In this document: piece after piece, positions 25,559 through 33,788 of the stretch | How positions within the stretch are numbered: the first letter of the stretch is position 1 | How the letters are laid out: every line of letters begins with the position of its first letter | Assembly (NCBI GenBank): GCA_934589835.1 | Contig: CAKTOK010000003.1 | Span: 1 to 64,000, forward strand | Direction: 5' to 3' | Source of the DNA: an uncultured Oscillospiraceae bacterium | GTDB lineage: Bacteria > Bacillota > Clostridia > Oscillospirales > Oscillospiraceae | Length of the DNA stretch: 64,000 nucleotides | Notes under the pieces: generated by a model | Databases searched by the model: none | What the model was told of the DNA's origin: nothing | What the model saw: only the letters and a program-made list of their open reading frames with translations | Translations under genes and position numbers: made by a program

Positions 25559-26824
25559 ATGAAAAGACGGAACCAATATGTAAAATGGGGGCTGACGGCG
25601 TTCTGTACCGTCTGCGCCGTGATGGTCTTTTACGATACGTTTTACATGGGCGCAACGCTCCAGCGTTTTGTCAACAAGCTGTTTACCGTGCTGGCGCCGG
25701 TGCTGTACGGCTGCGTGATTGCCTACCTGCTGACGCCGGTGATGAACTGGATCGAGAGAGCCATCCACAGGGCGTGGCAGAAGCTGCTGCCCAAGCGGCA
25801 GGTGAAAAACGCTGCGGGTATCCTGCGCTTTGTCAGCATCCTGCTGGCGGAGTCGGTGGCCATTCTGCTGGTGTATCTGCTGATGAGCGTTCTGATCCCT
25901 CAGCTCATCGACAGTGTGACCATGCTCATCAACAACGCAGAGGCATATTACTACAAGGTGTACAACTGGGCGGACGCCCTGCTGGACAGCGAAAATGAGG
26001 TGGCCGTCTGGGTGGCGGACTTCGTGACAAAATACTACAACGACGGCGTGACGCTGCTGAAGGATCACATCCTGCCCTGGGCGCAGACCACGGTGGGCAA
26101 GCTCACCGGCGGCATCTGGAGCGGCATCTGGAGCGTGGTCAGCTTTGCCACGGACCTGATCGTGGGCATCATCGTGTCCATCTATCTGATGACCATGAAG
26201 GAAAAGAGCCTGGCCCGCTGCTGCAAGGCGGTATACGCCCTGTTCGATGAGAAGAAGGCCAACGCCGTGATCCACGGCACCCGTCAGGTAGACCGCATTT
26301 TCTCAGGCTTTGTCCGCGGCAAGCTGCTGGATTCCCTCATCATCGGCGCGCTGTGCTTCGTGGGGTGCAGCATCCTGAAGATGCCCTACACGCCGCTGGT
26401 CAGCGTGGTGGTGGGCGTTACCAACATCATCCCGTTCTTCGGGCCCTTCCTGGGGGCGATCCCGTCGGCGTTTTTGATCCTGCTGGTCAGCCCCAAGCAG
26501 TGCCTGATCTTCGTGATCTTCATCGTGGTGCTCCAGCAGTTCGACGGCAATATCCTCGGCCCCAAGATCCTGGGCGACGCCACAGGGATCTCCAGCTTCT
26601 GGGTGATCGTGGCCATTCTGGTGGGCGGCGGCTTCGGCGGCGTGCTGGGTATGTTTTTGGGCGTGCCCATCTTCGCCTGCGTGCAGGAGCTGGTCAAGTA
26701 CCTGCTGGACCGGCGGCTGCGCCGCCGCGATATGCCCACGGAGGCCTATGCCTATGTGGATCGGGCAAGGGAGGCAGGAGCGGAGGCTCCGACACAGCAC
26801 GTACCGGAGGAACGCCATGACTGA
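25559..26824 (+). CDS. AI-2E family transporter (PerM/UPF0118)
   Basis: 421-residue membrane protein with the family arrangement: two N-terminal transmembrane segments, a further one near residue 95, a soluble amphipathic central region, and a C-terminal cluster of segments containing NIIPFFGPFLGAIPSAFL (about residue 285). The family was named for AI-2 export but also includes Na+/H+ antiporters, so the substrate is open. AAAGGAG lies 8 bases before ATG 25559. The 3' end overlaps the thioesterase gene by 8 bases. Confidence 0.92.
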   Translation: MKRRNQYVKWGLTAFCTVCAVMVFYDTFYMGATLQRFVNKLFTVLAPVLYGCVIAYLLTPVMNWIERAIHRAWQKLLPKRQVKNAAGILRFVSILLAESVAILLVYLLMSVLIPQLIDSVTMLINNAEAYYYKVYNWADALLDSENEVAVWVADFVTKYYNDGVTLLKDHILPWAQTTVGKLTGGIWSGIWSVVSFATDLIVGIIVSIYLMTMKEKSLARCCKAVYALFDEKKANAVIHGTRQVDRIFSGFVRGKLLDSLIIGALCFVGCSILKMPYTPLVSVVVGVTNIIPFFGPFLGAIPSAFLILLVSPKQCLIFVIFIVVLQQFDGNILGPKILGDATGISSFWVIVAILVGGGFGGVLGMFLGVPIFACVQELVKYLLDRRLRRRDMPTEAYAYVDRAREAGAEAPTQHVPEERHD

Positions 26825-27239
26825 GCAGTTGAAGGAGAAGCTGTTGGATTTCGGCAACAACAGAGAGCCGTTTCTGACCCATAATCATATGTACACTGCC
26901 GATATGGCTGACGGCACGGCTACGGTGCTGCTGCCCATGTGCCGCGAGAGCCTGAACCGCTGGGGCGGCGCCCACGGCGGCATCCTGTTCGCCCTGTGCG
27001 ACGTGGCCATGGGGATGGCCATCATGACCCTGCGGCAGGAGATGGTGGTAACGGTGAACGCCGGCATCGACTATCTTTCCGCCGCGGCAGCGGGCAGCAC
27101 CCTCACCGCCGTGGGGAGGGTGGACCGCCTCGGCGGCAAGCTGGCGTTCTGCTCGGCGGAGGTCACGGACGAGACGGGCAGGGTGATCGTGCAGGCGCAC
27201 TGCGTCATGAGCTTCACCGGCCGTCCGCTGCCCCTATGA
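26817..27239 (+). CDS. PaaI-type hotdog-fold acyl-CoA thioesterase
   Basis: 140 residues with the PaaI/YbgC-like hotdog pattern: NRWGGAHGGILFALCDVAMG contains the HGG-x-Asp active-site motif (about residues 51-62), followed by TVNAGIDYLSAA and the C-terminal VIVQAHCVMSFTGRP. Expected to hydrolyse a small acyl- or aryl-CoA in the cytoplasm. GGAGG is 6 bases before the ATG. It overlaps both neighbours (8 bp and ATGA), so the three genes are translationally coupled. Confidence 0.9.
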   Translation: MTEQLKEKLLDFGNNREPFLTHNHMYTADMADGTATVLLPMCRESLNRWGGAHGGILFALCDVAMGMAIMTLRQEMVVTVNAGIDYLSAAAAGSTLTAVGRVDRLGGKLAFCSAEVTDETGRVIVQAHCVMSFTGRPLPL

Positions 27240-28324
27240 GGGCGTATCTGTACCGGCGCCGCCCGCTGCTGCGGTGGCTGGCGGTGCTGGCGCTGTTTTT
27301 TACCGCCTACTTTTCCCTGCACACCAGCCGCACGGCCATGAACTGGCTGTGCGGCAGCGTGGTTTTCCCCGTCATGCGCCGTATCTCCCGTCTGTGCGAC
27401 GGGTTCGACGGCTCGGTGGGGGAGGTGCTGATCCTGACGGCGGTGTGGGCGGGGTTGATCTGGCTGGCCTGCGCGGTGCGCCGCCTGCTGGCGGGGCCTC
27501 ACCGCGCCGCAGTGCTGGCGGACCTTCTGCTGACCGCCGCCTGTCTGGCGCTGACGGTGTACGCAGGCTTCTGCCTGCTGTGGGGCGCGGCCTACCACAC
27601 CGATGGGTTTCAGGAGAAAAGCGGCATCACGGCCCAGCCCGTCTCTGTGGAGGCGCTGGAGCGGGTGACGGTATATTTCACCGGACAGCTGGCCGATGCG
27701 GCGGACGGTGTGCCCCGGGACGGGGACGGCGTGTGCGCCACGGACCGGAAGGCCGTGCTGGCCGCCGCCGACCGCGCCTACGACGGGCTGTACGGGGAAT
27801 TCCCGTTCCTGCGGCTGGAGACGGGGCGGGTGAAGCCCTTCGGATGCTCCCGGGCCCTCAGTGTGCTGCGGTTCACCGGCTTCTATTTTCCCTTTACCGG
27901 CGAGGCCAACGTGAATATGGACAGCCCCGCCGCCTATCTGCCCGCTACCGTGTGCCACGAGATGGCCCACCAGCGGGGCATTGTGTCGGAGCAGGAATGC
28001 AACTTCGTGGGCATTCTGGCGGCTATCCGGTGTGACGATGCGGCGTACCGCTACGCCGGCTGGCTGGAGGGCTACGCCCATCTGTCCAACGCGCTGTACC
28101 GCGCCGATCCCGAGCGGTGCCTTGCCATCCGCAGCGCCCTGCCGGAGACGGTGCGGGCCGATCTGCGGGCGGACGCCGCCTACTGGTCACAGTTTCAGGG
28201 GCCGGTGTCGCAGGCATCGGAGAGCGTGTACGATGTGTTTCTCAAGACCAACGGGGACGCCAACGGCGTCCGCAGCTACGGCATGGTGACAGATCTGCTG
28301 GTGACGTATTTCGATGCCGCGTAA
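27236..28324 (+). CDS. DUF3810 membrane protein with HExxH zinc-protease-like motif
   Basis: 362 residues. Three hydrophobic segments lie in the first 120 residues; the remainder is extracytoplasmic or cytosolic and contains CHEMAHQRG (about residues 240-248), an HExxH motif, with a downstream EQECNFVG block typical of DUF3810. The HExxH strongly suggests a zinc metallopeptidase, although activity of the family is not established to my knowledge. The start overlaps the thioesterase stop (ATGA). Last gene of its operon; a terminator follows at 28333. Confidence 0.85.
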   Translation: MRAYLYRRRPLLRWLAVLALFFTAYFSLHTSRTAMNWLCGSVVFPVMRRISRLCDGFDGSVGEVLILTAVWAGLIWLACAVRRLLAGPHRAAVLADLLLTAACLALTVYAGFCLLWGAAYHTDGFQEKSGITAQPVSVEALERVTVYFTGQLADAADGVPRDGDGVCATDRKAVLAAADRAYDGLYGEFPFLRLETGRVKPFGCSRALSVLRFTGFYFPFTGEANVNMDSPAAYLPATVCHEMAHQRGIVSEQECNFVGILAAIRCDDAAYRYAGWLEGYAHLSNALYRADPERCLAIRSALPETVRADLRADAAYWSQFQGPVSQASESVYDVFLKTNGDANGVRSYGMVTDLLVTYFDAA

Positions 28325-28332
28325 GAAAACGG

Positions 28333-28370
28333 AAGAGCCATGTGCCCTAAGGCACATGGCTCTTTTTTTC
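28333..28370. terminator. Terminator between DUF3810 and ybaB genes
   Basis: 14-bp perfect stem (28333-28346 / 28351-28364), CTAA loop, then TTTTT on the plus strand; shorter A/T side for the convergent minus strand. Confidence 0.85.
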
Positions 28371-28381
28371 AGCTGGGACGG

Positions 28382-28747
28382 TCACAGACCAAGCCCAGGG
28401 AGGTTCAGACCGCCGGTCAGAGCGCTCATGGAGGCGCTCATGGTCTCCTCTGCCTGCCGCAGCGCCTCGTTGACGGCGGAGATCACCAGATCCTGCAGCA
28501 TCTCCACGTCCTCGGGGTCCACCACGTCCGGCTTGATGGTCAGGGCGGTCAGCTCCTTCTTGCCGGTGACAACGGCGGTCACCGCGCCGCCGCCCACGGA
28601 GGCGGTGAACGAGCGGTTCTCCACGTCCTCCTGCGCCTTGGCCATCTCCTGCTGCATCTTCATCAGCTTCTGCTGCATCTGGGCCTGCTGCTGCATCATG
28701 CCGGCGCCGCCGGAAAAGCCCTTGCGGGCGCTGTATCCCTTTGCCAT
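28382..28747 (-). CDS. YbaB/EbfC family nucleoid-associated protein
   Basis: 121 residues. N-terminal Gly/Met/Gln-rich coiled region ([20 protein letters not shown]) and the conserved centre [14 protein letters not shown] block with [15 protein letters not shown]. YbaB proteins bind DNA as dimers in the nucleoid. It follows dnaX by 26 bp, the normal dnaX-ybaB order; recR, which usually comes next, is absent and a terminator stands there instead. GGAG precedes the ATG. Confidence 0.95.
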   Translation of the reverse strand: MAKGYSARKGFSGGAGMMQQQAQMQQKLMKMQQEMAKAQEDVENRSFTASVGGGAVTAVVTGKKELTALTIKPDVVDPEDVEMLQDLVISAVNEALRQAEETMSASMSALTGGLNLPGLGL

Positions 28748-28773
28748 AGTCGGTTCTCCTTTATCTCGTCAGT

Positions 28774-30576
28774 TTATTTGATGGTGAAATGGTCCAGCTG
28801 CTTCCCGTTTTGCAGCAGCTCGTTGAGCTTGTCGCCGGCGGGCGCGGCAGGCGGCTCCCACGGCGGGGGATCGGCGGGCGCGGCCTGCGGAGGCTCCTGC
28901 GGCGCGGGGCGCGGTGCAGGACGGGGCGTATTCTGTGTACGGGGCGGCGCGGGCCGTCTGGCTGCCGGTGCGGCCTGCCCGAGCTCCAGTGCCACGCGGA
29001 CCTCGCGGCCCAGATGGCTGCCGGTGACCTCCCGCAGCACGGCCACGATCTCCGGCTTGTCCAGCTGCTTCAGGGTGAAATCATCGCGGCACAGCACCCT
29101 CAGGCAGTCGCCCTCCACGATGCCGGACACCATGTTCAGCATGACCCGCACGTTCACGGGCAGGCGGCCCTTGTACTGGTCCAGCAGCCGCTTCCACACC
29201 GTACCGTCGCCGCCGGACGGCGCATCGGCTGCGGGGGCGGCGGGCTGCCGTACCGGACGGGCAGGCGGCTCCTCCGGCAGGCCGAAATCCCGTACGGCCT
29301 CCTCCGGCAGCGGAGGCTCCTCCGGCAGGGGAGGCTCTTCCGGCAGCGGCGGTGCTTCATAGACGGGCTGGGCCGCAGGATGCACCGGCGGGGTCTCCCG
29401 CTTCGGCGCAGGGCGCTGGGACGGCACGCCCCCCCGCTGCACCGCCTGCTCCAGTCGGGCCAGCCGCTGGTCAAGGGCGGTCAGGTCGCCGGACAGGCTC
29501 TCGTCGCACAGACGCAGCAGGCACAGCTCCGCCGCCGTGCGGGGACGAATGCTGTCGGCCAGCGCGGCGCAGCAGCTTTGCAGGGTGTCGGCCATGTAGA
29601 GAAAACGGTGCATGGGCAGCTCCTTGCCCAGCTCCGAGAGGGTCTTGCGGTCATAGATGCCGGACAGCAGGGCGGCGCCGCCCTCCGGTGCAGCCTTCAT
29701 CACGGTCATGTCCCGGGCCAGATCGCTGAGCTCGCCCAGCAGGGCGGCCACGTCCTTGCCGCCGCGGTACAGCTGGTCGAACAGCGCCAGCGCATCGGCG
29801 GCGTTCCGCGCCACCAGACAGCGCATGAGCTGCAGCGTCTGGGTGCTGCCCGCCAGACCCAGCGTGTCCAGCACAGTGCGGCTGTCGATGTCGCCCTCCG
29901 CCGCGCGGCACTGATCCAGCAGGCTCAACGCATCGCGCAGGGCGCCGTTGGCCATGCGGGCCAGGATCTCCGCGCCGTCCGCCGTCAGGGCGATGTCCTC
30001 CGCCGCCGCAATTTTCAGCAGCTGCTGCTCCATGTCGCGGGGCAGGATGCGCTTGAAGGAGAACCGCTGGCAGCGGGACAGGATGGTGGCCGGCACCTTA
30101 TGCAGCTCGGTGGTGGCCAGAATAAACAGCAGATGCTCCGGCGGCTCCTCCATGATCTTCAGCAGCGCGTTGAACGCGTCGCGGGAGAGCATGTGGACCT
30201 CGTCGATGATGTATACCCGCTTTTTCAGCACGGAGGGGGGATAGACCGCCTCCTCCCGCAGGGTGCGGGCGTCGTTGACGCTGCCGTTGGAGGCGGCGTC
30301 CAGCTCCGTTACATCCAGCAGCGTACCGGCATCGATGCCCGTGCAGCTGCTGCACTGGCAGCAGGGGGCGCCATCCACCGGATGCTCGCAGTTGACCGCC
30401 TTGGCCAGAATGCGGGCGCAGGTGGTCTTGCCGGTACCGCGGGTGCCGGTGAACAGGTAGGCGTGGCCCACGCGGCCCTCCGCCACCTGCCGCTGGAGCG
30501 TATCGGTGATATGGGATTGTCCCACCACCTCGGAAAAGGTCTTGGGACGGTACTTGCGGTACAGAGCCTGATACAC
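28774..30576 (-). CDS. dnaX: DNA polymerase III subunit gamma/tau
   Basis: 600 residues; clamp-loader ATPase and organiser of the replisome. N-terminus YQALYRKYRPKTF is the family signature; Walker A GTRGTGKTT is near residue 45, the zinc site CEHPVDGAPCCQCSSC near 64-79, and the DEVH motif near 125. The C-terminal third is Pro/Glu-rich, with a tandem EEPPLP repeat (about residues 410-432). Start GTG 30576 is preferred over GTG 30582 because GGAGG abuts the latter. The SRP RNA gene is immediately upstream, as in other Firmicutes. Confidence 0.97.
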   Translation of the reverse strand: MYQALYRKYRPKTFSEVVGQSHITDTLQRQVAEGRVGHAYLFTGTRGTGKTTCARILAKAVNCEHPVDGAPCCQCSSCTGIDAGTLLDVTELDAASNGSVNDARTLREEAVYPPSVLKKRVYIIDEVHMLSRDAFNALLKIMEEPPEHLLFILATTELHKVPATILSRCQRFSFKRILPRDMEQQLLKIAAAEDIALTADGAEILARMANGALRDALSLLDQCRAAEGDIDSRTVLDTLGLAGSTQTLQLMRCLVARNAADALALFDQLYRGGKDVAALLGELSDLARDMTVMKAAPEGGAALLSGIYDRKTLSELGKELPMHRFLYMADTLQSCCAALADSIRPRTAAELCLLRLCDESLSGDLTALDQRLARLEQAVQRGGVPSQRPAPKRETPPVHPAAQPVYEAPPLPEEPPLPEEPPLPEEAVRDFGLPEEPPARPVRQPAAPAADAPSGGDGTVWKRLLDQYKGRLPVNVRVMLNMVSGIVEGDCLRVLCRDDFTLKQLDKPEIVAVLREVTGSHLGREVRVALELGQAAPAARRPAPPRTQNTPRPAPRPAPQEPPQAAPADPPPWEPPAAPAGDKLNELLQNGKQLDHFTIK

Positions 30577-30607
30577 GGGCACACCTCCTCACACGGAAAA
30601 TAAAACA

Positions 30608-30751
30608 GTCCTCCGCCCATAGCCGCGAAGCCGGCGTCCCCGCGGCACATGGATGATCCCTCTTAATGCTGCTCGGTTCCCCGCCTGACATGATTCGTGG
30701 GTATCCATTGCGCGAGACCGGCCCCGCAGCTATCGGCGGAGGACGAGTTCA
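30608..30751 (-). ncRNA. ffs: Signal recognition particle RNA (4.5S/scRNA type)
   Basis: The minus strand contains the SRP S-domain core: ATGTCAGGCGGGGAACCGAG followed by CAGCATTAAG, i.e. the Ffh-binding hairpin with a GGAA tetraloop and the conserved AGCAG strand, then CATGTGCCGCGGGG. The ends pair perfectly over 10 bp (30735-30744 with 30608-30617) and are followed by TGTTTTATTTT, so the closing stem doubles as terminator. Length about 140 nt; the Alu region of the long Bacillus form is not evident. A TTGCCA-17-TAGAAT promoter lies just upstream. The location before dnaX is the classical one. Confidence 0.92.
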
Positions 30752-30758
30752 CCAAAGT

Positions 30759-30787
30759 ATTCTACTACAAAACCTGCCGCTTGGCAA
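30759..30787 (-). promoter_or_regulatory. Promoter of ffs
   Basis: TTGCCA (30782-30787), 17 bp, TAGAAT (30759-30764) on the minus strand, placing the transcription start near 30752. Confidence 0.75.
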
Positions 30788-30890
30788 CAGTTTTTTCCCG
30801 CCCCCATGCCGATTGTTTACGTTTTGTTCTTCCATTTGTCCCGCAAAACTGCTATACTGGCGTGGCTTCCAGACAGAAAGGGGAGATCAC

Positions 30891-31820
30891 ATGAATCACA
30901 GGATGAAACGCTTGCTCCGACTGGCCGCATTGCTGCTGCTGGCCGCGCTGCTGGCCGGCTGCGGCCAGCAGGCGGCGTCTGATACGGACGGCCAGCAGGC
31001 GCAGACGGCTCTGCCCGCTGAGGGCATCACAGCGCTGTCTCTGTCCGACGACAGGCAGGTGATGCGCTTCCGCCGCGATGGCGAGACATGGTACTGGCAG
31101 GACGATGAGACATTCCCGCTGGACCAGTCTGCCATGCCCGCGCTGCTGGAGGCGGCGGCCGCCATGACCGCCGCCGCGCCGGTGCAGGACCCGCAGGACC
31201 TGTCGGCCTACGGGCTGGACGACGCGCAGACCAGCCTGTCTGTCACGGCGGACGGTGAAACGCTGACCTTTACCCGCGGCGATCAGGCTGCCTCCGGAGA
31301 CTGGTATCTCCGCTGCGCCGAGGACGAATCGGTGCGGATGGTGTCCGACAACGCCGTGAAGGTATTCCAGCTGCTGGACGGCAGCGTCTACGACCTGGCG
31401 GTGCTGCCTCAGCTGCCCGCCGTCACATCGGATACCCTGCGGATCGCCACCATTCAGGGCGCCGCCGGGGATCCCATCCACATCCGCACGGTGGACGGCG
31501 CACGCAAGGTGGGCACGCGGGATGTAACGGCTCAGACCGCCGCGCTGGTGACAGAGCTGTCCCAGCTGGCAGTGACGGCCTGCGTGGATTATGACCCCGC
31601 CGAGGGCGCCGCCGCCGTGTGCGGATTGGACGCACCGGACGCGGTGCTGACCGTGACCTACGCCGCCGGCGGCAAGGAAGAGACGCTGACGCTGACGGTG
31701 GGCGCGCCCATCGGCAACGGCGGGCGCTATGTGACGCTCAGCGGCGACGCCAGCATCTACCGGATGGAGGAGACGTCTCTGGTGCAGCTGCTGACGCTGG
31801 CGGAGACAGGTCTGAACTGA
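30891..31820 (+). CDS. DUF4340 domain lipoprotein
   Basis: 309 residues. A signal peptide with lipobox LLAGC (Cys about residue 24) predicts a lipid-anchored extracellular protein. The mature part fits DUF4340: short beta-rich repeats such as ITALSLSDDRQVMRF, TWYWQDDETFPLDQ and YGLDDAQTSLSV. DUF4340 proteins often sit with ABC-type gliding/export genes, but here the gene stands alone before a two-component system. GGGGAG precedes the ATG and a TATACT -10 lies at 30853-30858. Function unknown. Confidence 0.82.
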   Translation: MNHRMKRLLRLAALLLLAALLAGCGQQAASDTDGQQAQTALPAEGITALSLSDDRQVMRFRRDGETWYWQDDETFPLDQSAMPALLEAAAAMTAAAPVQDPQDLSAYGLDDAQTSLSVTADGETLTFTRGDQAASGDWYLRCAEDESVRMVSDNAVKVFQLLDGSVYDLAVLPQLPAVTSDTLRIATIQGAAGDPIHIRTVDGARKVGTRDVTAQTAALVTELSQLAVTACVDYDPAEGAAAVCGLDAPDAVLTVTYAAGGKEETLTLTVGAPIGNGGRYVTLSGDASIYRMEETSLVQLLTLAETGLN

Positions 31821-31822
31821 AT

Positions 31823-31856
31823 ACAAAAAGGTGCGTTGCCAAACGCACCTTTTTGT
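31823..31856 (+). terminator. Terminator of the DUF4340 lipoprotein gene
   Basis: 15-bp perfect stem (31823-31837 / 31842-31856) with a 4-base loop and T5. The -35 of the next promoter lies across the stem-loop boundary. Confidence 0.85.
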
Positions 31857-31864
31857 GGTATAAG
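31836..31864 (+). promoter_or_regulatory. Promoter of the two-component system, overlapping the terminator
   Basis: TTGCCA (31836-31841), 17 bp, TATAAG (31859-31864), with TG one base before the -10 (extended -10). The start of transcription would fall about 27 bp before the ATG at 31897. Confidence 0.65.
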
Positions 31865-31896
31865 AGGAAACGACCAAACAGAGGGGAGGTCTGTGT

Positions 31897-32577
31897 ATGC
31901 GTATTCTGATCGTGGAGGATGAAAGGCGGCTGGCCGGTACGCTGGCGGAGCTGCTGCACCGGCGGGGCTACGCCGTGGACGTGTGCTACGACGGCGTCTC
32001 CGGTCTGGACAACGCCCGCAGCGGCATTTACGACCTGATCCTGCTGGATGCCATGCTGCCGGAGCTGGACGGCTTCTCCCTTTTGCAGCAGCTGCGCGCC
32101 GGCGGCGACGCCGTGCCGGTGCTGATGCTCACGGCCCGCAGCGATCTCAGCGACCGCGTGAGGGGCCTGGACTGCGGCGCCGATTACTACCTGACAAAGC
32201 CCTTTGAGACGGAGGAGCTGCTGGCCTGCATCCGTTCCCTGCTGCGGCGGGGCGGCGAGACGGCGGACAGCGACGAGACGCGCTTCGGCGACCTGCGCCT
32301 TCAGATGTCCACGTTCCAGCTGTCCTGCGGCCAGCGGTCCGTCCGGCTGAGCCGGCGGGAATACGACCTGATGGAGCTGCTGATGAAAAACGGCAGCCAG
32401 ATCGTGTCCAAGGAGCAGCTGCTGCTGAAGGTGTGGGGCTACGACTCCGCCGCCGAGGACAACAACGTGGAGGTCTACATCTCCTTCCTGCGGCGGAAGC
32501 TGACCCATCTGCACTCCGCCGTGCGTATCAGGACGCTGCGGATGGTGGGGTATTGTCTGGAGGAGGTGACGCCATGA
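31897..32577 (+). CDS. OmpR/PhoB family response regulator
   Basis: 226 residues: receiver domain (residues 1-115) with acidic pocket E7/D8, phospho-acceptor Asp51 (LILLDAMLPELDG) and Lys in YYLTKPFETEEL (about 101), then a winged-helix DNA-binding domain (about 130-224; SRREYDLMELLMKN, EDNNVEVYISFLRRKL). AGGGGAGG precedes the ATG. It overlaps the histidine kinase gene (ATGA), forming one two-component pair. The stimulus is not evident. Confidence 0.96.
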   Translation: MRILIVEDERRLAGTLAELLHRRGYAVDVCYDGVSGLDNARSGIYDLILLDAMLPELDGFSLLQQLRAGGDAVPVLMLTARSDLSDRVRGLDCGADYYLTKPFETEELLACIRSLLRRGGETADSDETRFGDLRLQMSTFQLSCGQRSVRLSRREYDLMELLMKNGSQIVSKEQLLLKVWGYDSAAEDNNVEVYISFLRRKLTHLHSAVRIRTLRMVGYCLEEVTP

Positions 32578-33776
32578 TCCGCCGTCTTCGCTGGAAGGTG
32601 ATCGGCCTGAATATGGGCATGGCGTTCTGCGTGCTGCTGGCGGTGTTTGCCGCCGTGTACTTCTCCTCCCGCGCCGTCATCGCCCGCAGTGTGCAGCAGC
32701 AGCTGTCGCAGGCGCTCCAGGCCGGCAGCGGCTACGACCTGTCCCAGCCCGGGCAGGACGGCGTGCCCTGCTTTGTGGCGGACGTCTACGCCAGCGGCAC
32801 GGTCCGCATCTCCGGCAACAGCTATTACGACCTGACAGACAGGGAGGCGCTGGCGGATATCGTCACCGCCGCTCTGTCGGCGCAGGAGGATACCGGCGTG
32901 CTGCCGGACTATCACCTGCGCTACCTGCGGCAGACGGGGCTGCTGTCTACCCGCATTGCCTTCACCGACAGCACGCTGGAGCAGGCCACTCTCCGCAGCC
33001 TGCTGACCGGCAGCCTGCTCATCGGTCTGGCGGCGCTGGCGGTGCTGTTTGCGTGCAGCTATCTGCTGAGCGGCGCGGTGACGCGCCCCGTAGATCGGGC
33101 ATGGCGGCAGCAGAAGCAGTTCCTGTCCGACGCCAGCCACGAGCTGAAAACGCCTCTGACGGTGATCCTGTCCTCGGCGGAGCTGCTGGAGCAGAACGCT
33201 CTGCCGCCCCAGCGGCAGTATGTGGACAACATCCGCGCCGAGTCCCGCCGCATGAAGCGGCTGGTGGAGGATATGCTCACCCTGTCCCGCATTGAGCGCA
33301 GCGATGCGCCGCTGCCGGACACCACGGCGGACCTGTCCGATGCGGCGGCCAATGCCGCCCTGCGCTTCGAGTCCGTGGCCTACGAGGCAGGCCGCACCCT
33401 GTCCTACGACATTGCCCCCGCCCTGCTGGTGCGGGGCGATGGGCAGAGGCTGGAGCAGGCGGTGGCCGTGCTGCTGGACAATGCCATCAAATACGCCGCA
33501 CCCCACACGGAGATCCGTCTGGATGCGGTGCGGCAGGGGAAAAACGCCTGCCTGTGGGTGGAAAACGAGGGCGCGGACATCCCCGCCGATCAGCTGCCCC
33601 ACATCTTCGACCGCTTTTACCGGGCCGACGAGTCCCGCACCGGTGGAGACAGCTTTGGGCTGGGGCTGGCCATCGCCAAGGCCATCGTGGAGGCCCATCA
33701 CGGCGCTATCCGCTGCGACAGCGGCGGGGGCACCACCCGCTTTACCATCACGCTGCCCTGCCGGCAGGAAAAATAG
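32574..33776 (+). CDS. Sensor histidine kinase
   Basis: 400 residues. Two transmembrane segments (about residues 11-32 and 143-163) flank an extracellular sensor of about 110 residues. HisKA motif FLSDASHELKTPLTVILSSAELL carries the phospho-His at about 189; the HATPase domain shows N (LLDNAIKYA), G1 (VENEGADIP), F (FDRFYRADESR) and G2 (FGLGLAIAKAIVEAH) boxes. No HAMP domain is clear. Partner of the overlapping response regulator; the downstream D-aminoacylase gene starts only 12 bp later and may share the transcript. Confidence 0.95.
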   Translation: MIRRLRWKVIGLNMGMAFCVLLAVFAAVYFSSRAVIARSVQQQLSQALQAGSGYDLSQPGQDGVPCFVADVYASGTVRISGNSYYDLTDREALADIVTAALSAQEDTGVLPDYHLRYLRQTGLLSTRIAFTDSTLEQATLRSLLTGSLLIGLAALAVLFACSYLLSGAVTRPVDRAWRQQKQFLSDASHELKTPLTVILSSAELLEQNALPPQRQYVDNIRAESRRMKRLVEDMLTLSRIERSDAPLPDTTADLSDAAANAALRFESVAYEAGRTLSYDIAPALLVRGDGQRLEQAVAVLLDNAIKYAAPHTEIRLDAVRQGKNACLWVENEGADIPADQLPHIFDRFYRADESRTGGDSFGLGLAIAKAIVEAHHGAIRCDSGGGTTRFTITLPCRQEK

Positions 33777-33788
33777 AGAGGCGATACC

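Noticed and set aside
28789..30603. Long plus-strand frame opposite dnaX
   Set aside because: Antisense shadow of dnaX.
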